From the NCBI RefSeq assembly GCF_902148855.1, contig NC_043957.1, forward strand, positions 54,865,108 to 54,929,107: a DNA stretch of 64,000 bases, given 5' to 3'. Numbering within the stretch: the first letter of the stretch is position 1; the number at the start of each line of letters is the position of its first letter. This DNA is from Sphaeramia orbicularis (lineage: Eukaryota; Chordata; Actinopteri; Kurtiformes; Apogonidae). Below the pieces are notes generated by a model. That model saw only the letters and a list, made by a program, of their open reading frames with translations, was not told where the DNA came from and did not search any database. The translations under genes and the position numbers were made by a program. Shown piece after piece: positions 37,147-49,136 of this stretch.

Positions 37147-37455
37147 GGCTGATGGAGGAGAGGAAAATGATTTGATCTCAGACATACTTTAAACTCCATT
37201 TTCAAGGCGGACTTTTCCAGAAAAGCTAGACATTATGAAGAGAGGTCGGCCAACCCTGACACTAGCTAGCTGGTTGAGTGGACATTCTCCGCCCTTAAGA
37301 GAATAGAAAGTTATGTCATGAATACAACTGAACAGAGGAGACTATCAGCCTTGGCCTCCATGGACATAGAAAAGGACTTAATGATGGAACTGAAAGGCAC
37401 AGATCACCTTTATGACAGAGTCAAGTCGATGAAGGAAGATGGATTTTGTATATAA
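37147..37455 (+). mobile_element. Internally deleted hAT (ZMYM1-like) transposase remnant
   Basis: Frame starts MADGGEENDLISDIL, then after an in-frame stop TPFSRRTFPEKLDIMKRGRP, the N-terminus of a fish hAT family annotated as ZMYM1-like. About 12 codons later it jumps to the C-terminal dimerisation region: TFSALKRIESYVMNTTEQRR, LSALASMDIEKDLMMELKGT, DHLYDRV and a stop at 37453-37455. The whole middle is gone. The start closely resembles MAEGEGMDLVADLLSKPFSR in the 5S array. Confidence 0.7.
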
Positions 37456-37621
37456 ATAATGAGGATCTCTGGTAAGTATGATGTTATTGGATAAATATTG
37501 ACTGTGAACTGCTCCAGATGATGTACGTGACACAGCAGTGGTTGTAGTGTAGAGGTTTGGAGTTGTCTTAACTGGGTTTCTTATTTTAGTAATAATGGTG
37601 GTCACCCTCAATATGCGAAAT

Positions 37622-37638
37622 GTCTCTCTCTCTCTCTC

Positions 37639-37686
<48 letters not shown>
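37622..37686. repeat. (CT)n microsatellite
   Basis: A near-pure CT run with one CA interruption. Confidence 0.95.
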
Positions 37687-37689
<3 letters not shown>

Positions 37690-39004
37690 AATGCCGCGTC
37701 TTGTTATTTTACGTTTTTTTTGTGTAGTATTGATGGCTTCTATAATTGTGACGTCATAGCGGTGGTATTAACAGGTGGATTAAGTCCAGTAAGTCCCCAC
37801 TGAAGACCCAGGTACCAAATGCATGGCCCACCACTGCATGCAATCATATCAGAGAATGTCCAGTGATGTATAATTGTGCTGAAATACATCCCTGTTTATA
37901 CAGTTACTAGTGCTAGTTGAATCCATAATTCATTTACTGAATTTGAGCTCTCCAGTCCCAGCAGCACTACTCGAAGCATGACACTACCACCAGACTTCCC
38001 CACACAAAACACTTTCCCTGGTTCTGTTCATCTTGTTTTCCACATATACACTGTACCCCATCAGACCAAACATCTCCGCTGCTCTAAATAACGTACATAA
38101 AGTTAGAAGTGACTAGTTCGGAATTTCATTGCATGTACGTATTTTAAGACTTTTATATCTTCTTCAGATCTTCAGAGTAAGTGTTGCTTTAAACTGCTAT
38201 GAATGTGAACATGAGGGTTCGTTGGTGGTTAATGGTTCATTCTTTAGAAAATGAGACAGCAGAACGGAGACAGATTTCTTCTTGAACAGTGCTTTACTTT
38301 TCACACACGACAACTACCACCACAACACTTCCTGACTCATATCCTCACATGACTAAACTAACCAGTCAGGAGTTAGCAGTACTTAGATCGGTAAATGTAA
38401 TTGGTTTAGAAAGGCAGATTCAACAGATTATCTTAGCTGCTTGTATACCACAAATGAGAATATTTCAATGTGTAAATAATAATTCGGCACACATAAATGT
38501 AAATAGTTAATTGGGTAGAAACTGTCAATATATTTTTAACACATACATGAATTAACTTATTCCCTGTAATATGAATTTACTTCACTGTTAAATCTTACAT
38601 TTCTCCAACATGAATTACCTTAACTTCTGAACCTTACATTTATATTTGTTATTTCAAGTTATCACAATGAATACTTAATTGTTTTGTTTTCCTTTTTGTT
38701 TGTCCCCACTTAGTCTATGTAAAAAAAAAAAAAAAAAAATAGAAGCTGGTCTGATGACGCTGGATGATGACGCTGGACGCTGATGCTGGAAAAGGCGCCA
38801 CAGTGTCTATAAAAACAGATACAGGCAATAAAGATAAACTGGGTGTATATTTTTCAGAAGGAAGTGCTGTTTTTTCTTTCTGTTTGAGTTCAGTGGACAT
38901 TTACCAGTGCAAACTATTTCCTGGACTGAATCAACCTCTTAATCATCATGTAAGTTTCTTCTGTCACACATTCGGCCTTATTCCTTGTTCAGTTTCCCTA
39001 TTTG

Positions 39005-39008
<4 letters not shown>
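37687..39008. other. Unassigned stretch
   Basis: Short frames only. A poly-A run at 38720-38739. No gene is supported. Confidence 0.35.

Positions 39009-39080
<72 letters not shown>
39009..39080. repeat. (AAT)n-(ATT)n palindromic microsatellite
   Basis: AAT repeats switch in the middle to ATT repeats, giving a potential hairpin, the same layout as 29055-29132. Confidence 0.95.
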
Positions 39081-39082
<2 letters not shown>

Positions 39083-40301
39083 TCATTTGGATTCTAATGC
39101 TCAGTATAAAAAAGTTAGAAAGGAGGTGTATCTGCCATTCATATGGCAGATAAAACAACTGAATTATACAGACAAAATAAGGACTAAGAATAAATTAGAA
39201 AGCAGGTATAAAGTTCATTCATTTTAAGAAGCTGATAATAACTCTAATGCATTGCCTTTTACACAAAGATTATTGTCACTCTTGCAGATATTATCTACTA
39301 CACAGGAAAATTCCATCATGTTGTTAATACACTAAAAGAAATACAGACCTGGGGTCAAGTTTTTCTCATATAAATAAATAAATAAATAAATAGCGCAAAA
39401 AAAAAAAAAAAAAAAATCTGAAGTTACTGAGTTTAAGGCCGAAGTCATCAAATATGACTGATGAAATTTAGGAATAAAAAGAATATATTATCTTCATCAT
39501 GATCAGCAAGAAATTGATTATATATTATGTTGACCGATGTTCTTCAGTGTGTGGAATTTTTTGTTTGTTTGTTTGTTTTGTTTACTTTATTTTTTTTGTT
39601 TTATTTTTTCCCAGCAGAAAAAATATATATTCAATGAGGAAAATGCCCACAAATTTCTCTACTTTTGCAGTTTGATAAATGTAGAACAACCTGTAATTTT
39701 TTTGTGAGTGGCTGCACACAAACATTATAACGTACATCACTGAGGCTGTTGCTAAATGTGGCTTTCAATTCCAAAAAGTAGGTGAGCTACATGTCAGCCT
39801 TTGTGTTGAAAATATCCTTTTCCTTACACTCTGTGACATATTATAAACAAGAACAATTGTAGATACTTTAATAAGTGGCTGTAAAACAGTTTTACATTAC
39901 TTACTCACACAGTTCCCAAAAGAAAGAAAGAAAGAAACAAACAAACAAACAAAATCAGCCAGTGCTCTTCAGTTCAGTTTTTATTTTCACTTCTTCGTCC
40001 TTTATGGTTTTCTTTTCAGTGACATAACCATGGTCCACTTCATGTGCATTCCAGGAATGTCCAGGAATGTCCTTATTACAGCTTGGGCAGAACTTCTCGT
40101 CCATGTACAGTTCATTAATTGACACCTTAGTAGGAAATGATGATGGGGAAATGCCTGTTTCCCTGCAGTACAAATCAGCATTGACTCAGAAATCAAAGTC
40201 CAGCAGGTTTATGGTTGGTTCAGTTACAATAATGAGGTGACTCACTGTGTTTGAGTTGTGCTTATAAAGACCAGAGCACCATCCTGTCATTACTCCACCA
40301 C
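39081..40301. other. Upstream region of the lectin gene
   Basis: AT-rich. A minus-strand open stretch at 39955-40173 (MYCRETGISPSSFPTK...FCPSCNKDIPGHSWNAHEVD) has a CxxC...H pattern but no context and is not called. A TTATAAAGACC sequence at 40261-40271 could be a TATA box for the lectin. Confidence 0.4.
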
Positions 40302-40509
40302 TGACCCAAAGACGCCTGAAGAAGAACAACAACTTCCAACCTGACTGATACGTCTGTAAGTCATGACACTTTGTTTTTTTTTGTTTTTTTTTTCCATTTT
40401 AGCCATTGCTGCAACATTTGTACACATTTCAGTCATTACATTTATGCATTAGATGAATGTTTCTGGGTGTAAAACTTTAACACTGACTTGAAACTCTGCT
40501 GAATTCTAG

Positions 40510-43500
40510 ATTTCATCATGAAGACTCTTCTGATTCTGTCTGTCATCCTTTCTGTAGCTCTGTCCATCAGAGCTGCAGCAGGTGAGATAGATTTAAATAC
40601 TAGAATCTAACAAAAAGCACTATCATTACACTGTAAAAAAAAAAAAAAAAAAAAAAATCCTGTTGTTTTTACAGAAAAAAACTGGCAGCTGTGGTTACCA
40701 GAACAAAACTGTAAAAAATGCATCCGACTGTAAACATATTTACAGAGTAACATGTAGATTTAACATTTTAAACATGTTTATTTAACATTGGATTTAAATG
40801 GACTGCACTTATTTAGTGTATTTTCTCCACCTTCATGGTGTCCAAAGTGCTTTCCAAAGCCACCAGGTCTGACTGGGAGCAATTTAGGGTTCAGTGTCCT
40901 CCATGGACACTTTGACATATGGGCAGTCAGGGCCAGGATTTGAACCACCAACCCTTTGGTTATTGGACGAGCCGCTCTACCAACTCTACCAACCCATTAA
41001 TTTACAAGTTTAAAATGTTACTTTGTAAATGTTTACTTTTTTAAAAATAACTTTTATATTAACAAAACCAGATTTGTAAGTAGAAATAATGTATTTCTAT
41101 TGTTTTTAGAAAATAAAACTAAATTGAAAAACAATGCAGTGCTGTTTAAATTGCAAGACCATAATGTTGAAATAATGGCCCATTTGCTTCTTTTTTTTTT
41201 TTTTTTTTTTAAACATGCTCTCCCTGTAAAAACTACAGCTATATTTAATTTAATCTTTAACATAAAAATCTTTTCAAATAAACAACTTTGCATTGTATTG
41301 TCACTTACAGTTTTTTTTATGTTGCAGTTTCACAACTTTTTGGTGTTAATTCTACAGTCATTTTTTACAGTGTAAACTAAGGATAGAGGATAAGCTTTTA
41401 TTTACAGTCTTTTTAACCTCCTGAGATCCTGGAAATGTCAGCAAAGTACAAGTTTTTTATTAAATAAGTGCCTATATTGGAAACATCATGATGCAACAGT
41501 TTTTTCAGATGTACTTTTTAAAATTGTTATGGAATGTCCTTTGTGGTGGACAGTTTTCTTTTCTTTCTTTCTTTCTTTCTTTTTTTTTTTTTTTTTGTAT
41601 GAAGTTGTGAAACTCTTGTCCACAGATGTGGACAGAAAACCCACAGCTGGGTCTGAGGAGGTTAATGTTAAATAATGATCTGCATTTAATAGTCTGGTTT
41701 GCCTTTTTTTTTTTTTTTTTTTAGTTGTTCCAACAGAGAATGCTGTAGTGCAACTAGAGGACGAACCTGCACCAAAACCAGGTAAATGACACATTTTATT
41801 TCCAGACAAAATGTGTGTGTGTGTGTGTGTGTTGAGTTGTTTGTTTTGTCTCTGTCTTTTCTGTGCCAGTTGTTTTTGTGACTTGAAAAATGAAACATGT
41901 CTGGATATGTTCTTTCATAATGTACATTTTTATAGTACATCAAGTTAATTGTCATCTTTCAGTCTGTCCTCATATCTAAAAACTGAGGAATTCCATTTTA
42001 GACAAAATGAACAAATTCATAATTAAAAGTGGTTTTGAACTTTGTCTTGCTGTTTCACAGAGCTGAAGCCTGCTTCGGCTCCTCAAGGTAAAATACTCTA
42101 TAATATACCGGCTGTTGCCGCACTACGTTACAATAAATAATTAGTCATGCCTGCATTAGTCTAATGTTTTATTATCATCTTTTCAGCTCGTTTGCAGTTC
42201 TGTCTTGATGACTGGCTTAGTTACAACGGTAACTGCTACTACATTGGCAATGACTTCAGTACCTGGGGTAATGCAGAGGTAAACACAATTATTAACAGAA
42301 AATGAAAAGAGCTCTATGTGACCCATTTTGATTTTTTAAAATTTTCTCTTCTTTTCTTTCTCTAGAGCTTCTGTTCCAACTTTCAGGCTAATCTAGCCTC
42401 AGTTCGTGACATCTGGGAGTATAATTTCATCCAGCGTATGGTTAGAAGCGCTGGTCACAAGTTTGCCTGGATTGGAGGATTCCACTTTGAGGTTTGTTCA
42501 TTTGTGACATTTTTATTCTTCATTTCCAAAATTTGGTAGAAAATAAAAACAAAAAATCATTTTGTAGTTATAACATGTTTTTATACTAGCAAATTTTACA
42601 GGAAAATTGGCCACCACTGAAGTGATTTTTGCGATATGCACTATTGTTTTTATCTTATAACCAATATCAAATTGCAGTAATTTTGATTTTCGTATTTTAA
42701 TCAGCAAATTACGCAATGTTAGAATAGAACCGTCAGGATACAACATTGTCAACTGTGTCTATATTCATTTTAAACAATGGAGAACATTTGCAGGTTTCGT
42801 AACAAACATTTTACAATATACAACTTTTATCATGAGAAAAGAACTGCCGATTATGATGACTATCATCTAAATCAGGGGTCTCAAACATGTGGCCTGGGGT
42901 CCAAATGCGGCCCGCCAAAGGTTCCAATCCGGCCCCTGGGATGAATTTACAAAGTGCAAAACTTCCACAGTCAAGGCATTTTAGTTCAGGTTCCACATAC
43001 AGACCAATACAGTAGAATCTACAGTAAAATAATAACATAATAACCTACAAAAAATAATGACTCCATATTTTCCTCTTGGTTTGATGTGAAAAAAATTACA
43101 TTATGCCTATAAATAATGACAACTTCAAATATTTGTCTTTGTTTTAGTGCAAAAAATAACATTAAATTATGAAAATATTTAAATTTACAAACTATCCTGT
43201 AACAATAAAACATGACTAACCTGAACAAATATGAACAACCTGAAATGTCTAAAGAAAATTAAGCATGATTTTGACAATTTTTGCCTGTTACTGTTTGGTG
43301 TCTTTGTAGATCCGATCCATAATGCACATGTAGAAATGATAAGTTGGGGCATAATATTGTTAAAATTCCACTTATTTTTTCTTAACAAATTTCAGTTTAT
43401 TCAGGTTATTCACATCAATTTTGTTTGGATAATTTATAAAAGTAAGTATTTTCATAATTTAATGGGGTTTTTTTTGCACTAAAACAAAGACAAAAAATTG

Positions 43501-44813
43501 AAGTTGTCATTATTTATACATTATTATGTTATTATTTTACTGGTTTGGCCCACTGGAGATCAAATCAGGTGGAATGTGGCCCCTGAAAGAAAAGGAGTTT
43601 GAGAGCCCTGATCCAAAGATAAGCATCCACAGATGAGGAGGTTACAACAACAGCACATCATTAAGACTTTGAGTGAAAATATCAAACCTGTTGTGAAAAT
43701 AATGAAATATGACATCAGGATTAGTTCAGGTGAGCAGCGAGGACTATGATGATCATTCACATTAGTTTATATCATTGCAATAAGTATGTAGGTAATACTG
43801 TGATGTCGTGACAACAATACATTTGAAAGCTTTGTGTTTTTTTTTTATTTAAATGCTAAATACGCTATGATTGTGTTTTCATTCAGAATGACTGGAGGTG
43901 GCAAGATGGCTCAAAGTTTGACTACCATAGATGGGAAACCAGAAACCCCTCTGAATCCTACCAGTGTCTGCAACTGGACTCTGAAAGTAAGTCAGACATC
44001 CTCCACACACTGAATGGAAACCTTGGTTTCCAAGACATTATTTTAACCCTTTCATGCATGAATTATGAGAGCCTAAAGCCTCAAGATTTTTTTTCCTGAG
44101 TGTTTTTATTCCTCTAGGTATTCAAAAAACAAAGTGATTAATTTTTTTTTTTTTTTTTTTTTTGTGAACCTATTTTTCAGGGAGTTGCAAAAATGTCCAC
44201 TCAGCTGGACAACATGCATTGAATTTTTGCAGCAAAGAAGCATATTTACTGATATACTGTATGAAAACTATGAAATAAAAACATTTTTAACACAGCTAAT
44301 CTGATGTTTTCTCACATTTTAGTATACTCTAATAAAGATAATATGTAAGAAAAAAAAAAATTAAAAAAAAAAAAAAAAAAAAAGTTAAATGTGGGGTAGG
44401 AGATGTTTTCCTGGAGCATTTTTTGCTATATTGCTTAAAATCCCCTTCACACCCTGATTGCAACCAATTCATCAAATACACTAACACAAAAATAAACAAA
44501 AAAATTGTATAAATAATAAATAAACAAAGGTATAAATTACAGTGCATGGGATGATGCATGAGTGTCCACTGCGTTGGCTGATATGGAACTAAAACTACAA
44601 AATCCATGAATATACAAGAGAACAGTTGTAGAGTATCTGTCTTCTGTAGTGACCACTGTGCATGAAAGGGTAAAGTCTGCAGAGGATTTTGATAATAATG
44701 ATCATTTTGTTGTCTTTTTTTTTTTTTTTTTTTTTGCAGCAAACAAAGGCTGGACCAACAATGTGTGCAGCGATATCTCCCCATTCGTCTGCAAAACAAG
44801 GCCGAGCTGTTAG
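40510..44813 (+). CDS. Secreted C-type lectin-like protein, intact, seven coding exons
   Basis: Coding exons 40510-40581 (ATG 40518), 41725-41781, 42061-42087, 42187-42278, 42366-42491, 43887-43986 and 44740-44813 all have AG/GT borders and keep phase. A likely non-coding first exon ends at about 40352. The protein starts MKTLLILSVILSVALSIRAA (signal peptide), has a short acidic/proline linker, then one C-type lectin domain: CLDDWLSYNGNCYYIGND, FCSNFQANLASV, FAWIGGFHFENDWRWQDGSK, YQCLQL and WTNNVCSDISPFVCKTR. Cysteines match the long-form fold. The EPN or QPD calcium/sugar motif is absent (ETRNPS lies there), and WND reads WTN, so classic calcium-dependent sugar binding is doubtful. Layout resembles fish ladderlectin/type II antifreeze relatives. 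Confidence 0.88.
40628..41373. mobile_element. CACTGTAAAAA-type palindromic repeat in lectin intron, with an inner repeat
   Basis: Starts ACACTGTAAAAAAAAA and ends TTTTTTACAGTGTAA, inverted. Inside, at about 40795-41000, is a second repeat ending in a tRNA-like stretch: its minus strand reads GTAGAGCGGCTCGTCCAATA and GGTGGTTCAAATCC, like a tRNA D-arm side and B box. Related to 26109-26886. Confidence 0.6.
42873..43610. mobile_element. Non-autonomous hAT-like element in lectin intron
   Basis: Starts CAGGGGTCTCAAACATGTGG and ends GGAGTTTGAGAGCCCTG. Flanks ATCTAAAT (42865-42872) and ATCCAAAG (43611-43618) agree at 6 of 8. It does not touch exons. Confidence 0.8.
44047..44670. mobile_element. 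piggyBac-like MITE in last lectin intron
   Basis: Starts CCCTTTCATGCATGAATTAT after TTAA (44043-44046) and ends TGTGCATGAAAGGG before TAAA. CCC termini with a TTAA target suggest piggyBac. No transposase. Confidence 0.6.
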
Positions 44814-46280
44814 TTTTACGTCTACAGATGCTGCTGACATTAAACATGATTACACATTGATTATAACACACACATTTCTGCACATGTAGTAGTATTTTAC
44901 AACAGCACTTTGGAAGTTAAAGTTATTGCAGAAGTTATTTGTATTCATTGTTTTTTTTTTTTGTTTTGTTTTTTTAGTCATTGCTAATGTATATTACCTG
45001 TCAGACCTGACAAACTGTATTTCAAAAAGATCAATTAAATCCAAAAAAAAAAAAAAAAAAAATCAAAAGTTGTTTTTTTTCAGTGTTCTGATTTTGATTA
45101 CACTGTGAAAAACCATTAAATGCTTTTGACTCAATATTGGCCAGAAACCTGTTTTTTCCCCAGTTATTTCCTGTTAATCTGTACCTTGGGCCATCAAAGT
45201 GAGCATGTCCAACTCTGAGCTGTTTTACTCATGTATGAGAATATAATTGAGTACTTTAAGATACAAAAATTTTATTTAAAAAAATTGATAGGGAATATCC
45301 TGAAACAATGGGGAACAAAGAAAAATAATATCCTATTTTACTTGAAATGTAATTTAATAACTATCTGTGTCTGATATCGCAGAGAGACAACAGAGGTTGT
45401 GAAGTCATTCAGAGATCACTTTTGTGTGTAAGTACACATTTACACACAAATATAGAGTATCATGCGAACAAGCTGTCAAAAGGCCCAGAAAAGCAACATG
45501 GAAAAGTGCTGAATCTGTACTTAATGAATGAACACAACTTTGATGTATCCTCTTCTCAGGGCTGCATTGTATATACTTATTTTCATATTCAGAGGAAACA
45601 GACAGAGGATTTGCAAAACAAGAATTTCACTCTTCAGCTTTTATAGGACTGTTTCCTGGATGTTTCCTGCAAGTTCATTTTATCAGATTTGGACTATGAT
45701 CCAAACCTCCTGTTCTTGACCCTCACAGTAGTACCAATATCGGAAAATAAAACGTGATCTCCTGAGAGAATGAACTTAATGGCTCATAATAAAAGTCTGA
45801 GGTCATAACGGCTGTGATGAAATAAGACTGGACTATCCATTCTGAAAAGTTATCCTCAGACAATAAAACTTGTGTTTGTTTTGTAATTTTATGAGGTGCA
45901 TTGGTTTGATTTGGCAGTGATGTAAGAGTGTTTCTGGATAATACACTGGAGGCTGACAGGAACAATAAAGAAATGACTGTGTCATTATTCCACAATGCTT
46001 TAAGAGATCCTTTAAGAGAAAGGTGGACATGAAACTCCTGACGGAAAAGAAAGACAGGCTGTTCAAGGTCGTCCTTGCAGGAGATCATGTTTCATACATG
46101 GTGTCATGCAGGAGAGAAGGAAGTTTGTATCAAATCAGAGCATGTACGGCAATATAAAATATATAAAATATACAATTATAAATGCAGAAGTTTTTCAGTG
46201 ACAGAGTTTTGAGGTAATAGTCAAACTATTCTTTTACTATTGTAAGAGTCCCACTGTACTTTTATTTGTTTGCATACATA
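44814..46280. other. Lectin 3' flank and spacer
   Basis: An AATTAAA-type signal near 45030 is followed by a poly-A run at about 45043-45062. Beyond this no gene or repeat is recognised. Confidence 0.4.
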
Positions 46281-46703
46281 TACACCACCGGTCAAAAGTT
46301 TTAGAACACCCCAATTTTTCCAGTTTTGTATTGAAATTCAAGCAGTTCAAGTCCAATAAACTGCTTGAAATGGTACAAAGGTAAGTGGTGAACTGCCAGG
46401 GGTAAAACAAAAAAAAAAGGTAAGGTTCAACAAAACTGAAAAATAATGTGCATTTCAGAATTATACAAAAAGGCGAACAAGAAATGGGTTAACAACTTAA
46501 AGCAGTTCTGCAACAATGGAGGTTGATCAAGCCTCGAAAGTTGGTTCTACCAATTCCTCCAGGTGTCCCAACGTTTGTGAATTCCTTCCAACCCCCTCTG
46601 TCTGCAGAAAAGTAGTGTTGGAACAGTCAATAAGTCCAGTTTCCTTCACCATCCAAAGGCACTCAGAAACTGGACTGGGAAATGCAGACAGGAAGACGTC
46701 TGG
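46281..46703. mobile_element. Tc1-like half element
   Basis: Begins ACACCACCGGTCAAAAGTTT, a well-known Tc1 terminus of fish, followed by Tc1-type sequence (TTCTACCAATTCCTCCAGGT). No right terminus; it stops at the join with 5S-unit-like sequence at about 46700. Confidence 0.65.
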
Positions 46704-46800
46704 CCTTGGTGTCGCCAACTCCAAATCTGAGTGAAAGCAAAGTTTCAGCAGGTAACCCTCAGATGTGTTGTGACACCATGGTTTTGTTCTCCTCCTGTGA
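46704..46800. repeat. Stray fragment of the 5S array spacer
   Basis: GGCCTTGGTGTCGCCAACTC (hAT end of the array unit, as at 53293-53312) is followed after about 10 bases by GAAAGCAAAGTTTCAGCAGG and ACCCTCAGATGTGTTGTGAC, which match 52466-52510. In the array these blocks lie in the opposite order, about 0.8 kb apart. Confidence 0.7.
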
Positions 46801-49136
46801 TGACTTCTGTAACCCAGATAAAATGTTTAGAAAGTGAAGAATGCAAAGATGGTTAACACATAGTTGTAAGTATGGTTCAACACAGGAATTCATTTATTAT
46901 TGTGTTATTAAAAATGTACAGTTCATATTTGGTTGTTAAAATGTATTGACATATGTAATAAGTGTCTTCATAACATAATATTTCATTTATTCTGAAGGTC
47001 CATCCTGAAAGTGTATTTTCCTATTCAGAACTAGTCTGTGAATGCATCCTCAGTTTGCTGTGACAGCGCAGTGTTCTGAACTGGTTCGATCCGGTTCTGA
47101 AAGCCAAGGGGACACACTCCAGCTCTGAAGTCCGCTGCTTGTTGTCATTTCTTTAAGTCATCTGTGCCGTTGTTTGTTGTCTTTTACAACTCAGTGTTTT
47201 TTTAGCTGCTAATGTGCAAGTAGAAGACTTGAATAGTTTCAGTTGAAGCTGTTGGGCCGTTGTTTACTGCTGACATTTAGCTAATATGGCGATGCTAGCT
47301 CGCTGCTTTTGTCAACTGTAGGCCGCTGTTCGCCAACACCGCGGATCCACGGACCTTACAGAGGATCGTTACCGACCCGGTGAACGAGAGACTGGACCCA
47401 GATAGCACTGTGAGCTACCCGGGAACCCTCAGAGTACCTCTGGCAACGGGAGGAGACAAGACGGTAACGGGCACGGAGCGTGCACCTGAACTGGAGTGGA
47501 AACTGTGGACCGGAGGCACCAGGCCGCTTTCATCAGGAGACAAGGACAACAGGATCCGGACACATCTGCTGGGATTTGCACTAACTCAAGGTACCTGATT
47601 TGATTTTATTCTGCTCCAACAGTGAAGCGACCCGGAAGTTTTTGGTCACTACATGCACGAGCTACGACACAGGCCTGCAACGTACACTGGGAAAAAAAGT
47701 TTTCTTTAAGTTCCTTCAACTTATTTTTGTGCGTCAGGTCAACTAAATTTTGCCAAAAAGTTGAGATAACTACAAATGTTAAGGTTTCATCCTTTCATTT
47801 AAAGAAATAGTACAGTCTACTTAGAAATGCGTGATTGGCCAACTTGTACTTGATAGTGTGATGGGTTTTGCGCATGCTCAGAACACTGCCCCTGCAGTTC
47901 CCGTTGTCAACCCGTGCCTGCATGATCGCATGCATTCATTTTCCTCGCCTCATGTTGGACCTGCATGTATTGGACTAAGGAGTATATTTTTCTTCATGAT
48001 AGTTGAAGCGGTAGGTGGACTTCAGTTGGTTTAAAAGGTGAGTTCATACTTTTATTTTTACCATATGAGCGTTGGAAAGCATGGTTAAACCTAAAGAGGA
48101 CGGCCGTCTTCCCTCTGTCTTGTGCAGTGCAAGCTTGGTAGCATAGTTGGCTAACTCAAATGGCATATTTCCTGTCAAAAGCTTTGTCGTTCGTGTTTTT
48201 GGTGCATTGACTCCCAGTTTAAGTTACAGATGAAAACTACTGCTCAACATTTGTTTACTGCATTTGTGCAAGAGAACGGACTTGCATGTACTTGGCTAAT
48301 GTTAGTAATGTTACTAACAATTTGTATCTTTCTAGTTTACTGGCAAGTGAATTCAGTCGATGCAGGCGGGAAAATGTAGACTACATTTCATTAGGGAGCA
48401 CAGAAGCTCGGTGTAGTTTGCCCCGTAAACGTTTGCTACTTGTTTTTATTTGTGTGGTGGCCTGGGAAAACTGTCGCATGGTGGCATTTTGATGTTTTCA
48501 TTTTTGATAGGTCTATTTTCAAGAATTAGAAGTTCTCTGCTATTCATAACTGTTATGAGCATTCTAATCTATCATATGTTGAAAAGTGAGAAAAATGACT
48601 TTGAACATTTGCTGTCTGTATAATTACAGCTACATTCATGTTAACTTTCTAAAGTCATGGAAGTGAAATCATCCTTATTAACTTACTCCGCTGTTCATAC
48701 AATACGGCTGTTTACCTGTTATTAGTGGTATTTTGTGATACTTACAAAACAAGTGTTTTGTTGAGATATTACTGTTGTTTTCTTTCCTTCTAAGAGTCAC
48801 TTTTTGGTTGATTGTGATTGTATTTAGTTTTATTCTGTGTAATTTCTAAAGATAGATTAAAAGAGTGTTTTAAACATAATTCTGTGGTGAAGATGATGTT
48901 TTTTGTATCAGTTTGTATCTAATTTCACTCCCAATCTTGTACATATGTCTGGCTGCAGTCTCCAGTAAACACAATGAAGGCTGCGGCCAGAGCCTGTTGG
49001 CTGTGACTGTAGCCCATGCATGAATATCAACTTAACTAAATCTCCTTTTTTTAACAGGACGGGAGAGAATTCCATTGCATGTGAAATCATATGAAGTGAA
49101 CATGTAAGTTTTACATATTTTCCCCAGCTAACTAGT
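46801..49136 (+). other. Possible promoter and 5' exons of the decayed C2H2-family gene
   Basis: A GC-richer stretch at 47280-47590 ends in CAAG before GTACCTGA, a second candidate donor is at about 48040 (AAAAG before GTGAGTTC), and a short exon-like block 49059-49103 runs from an AG acceptor to GTAAGT. Together these look like untranslated exons, but no coding frame joins them. Confidence 0.35.

Noticed and set aside
39955-40196. Small Cys/His-containing minus-strand frame upstream of the lectin
   Set aside because: One CxxC and scattered His only; no second frame, promoter or family support.
40850-41000. tRNA-like sequence in the lectin intron
   Set aside because: Only D-arm and B-box-like parts are seen, inside a dispersed repeat; no complete cloverleaf, so not a tRNA gene.
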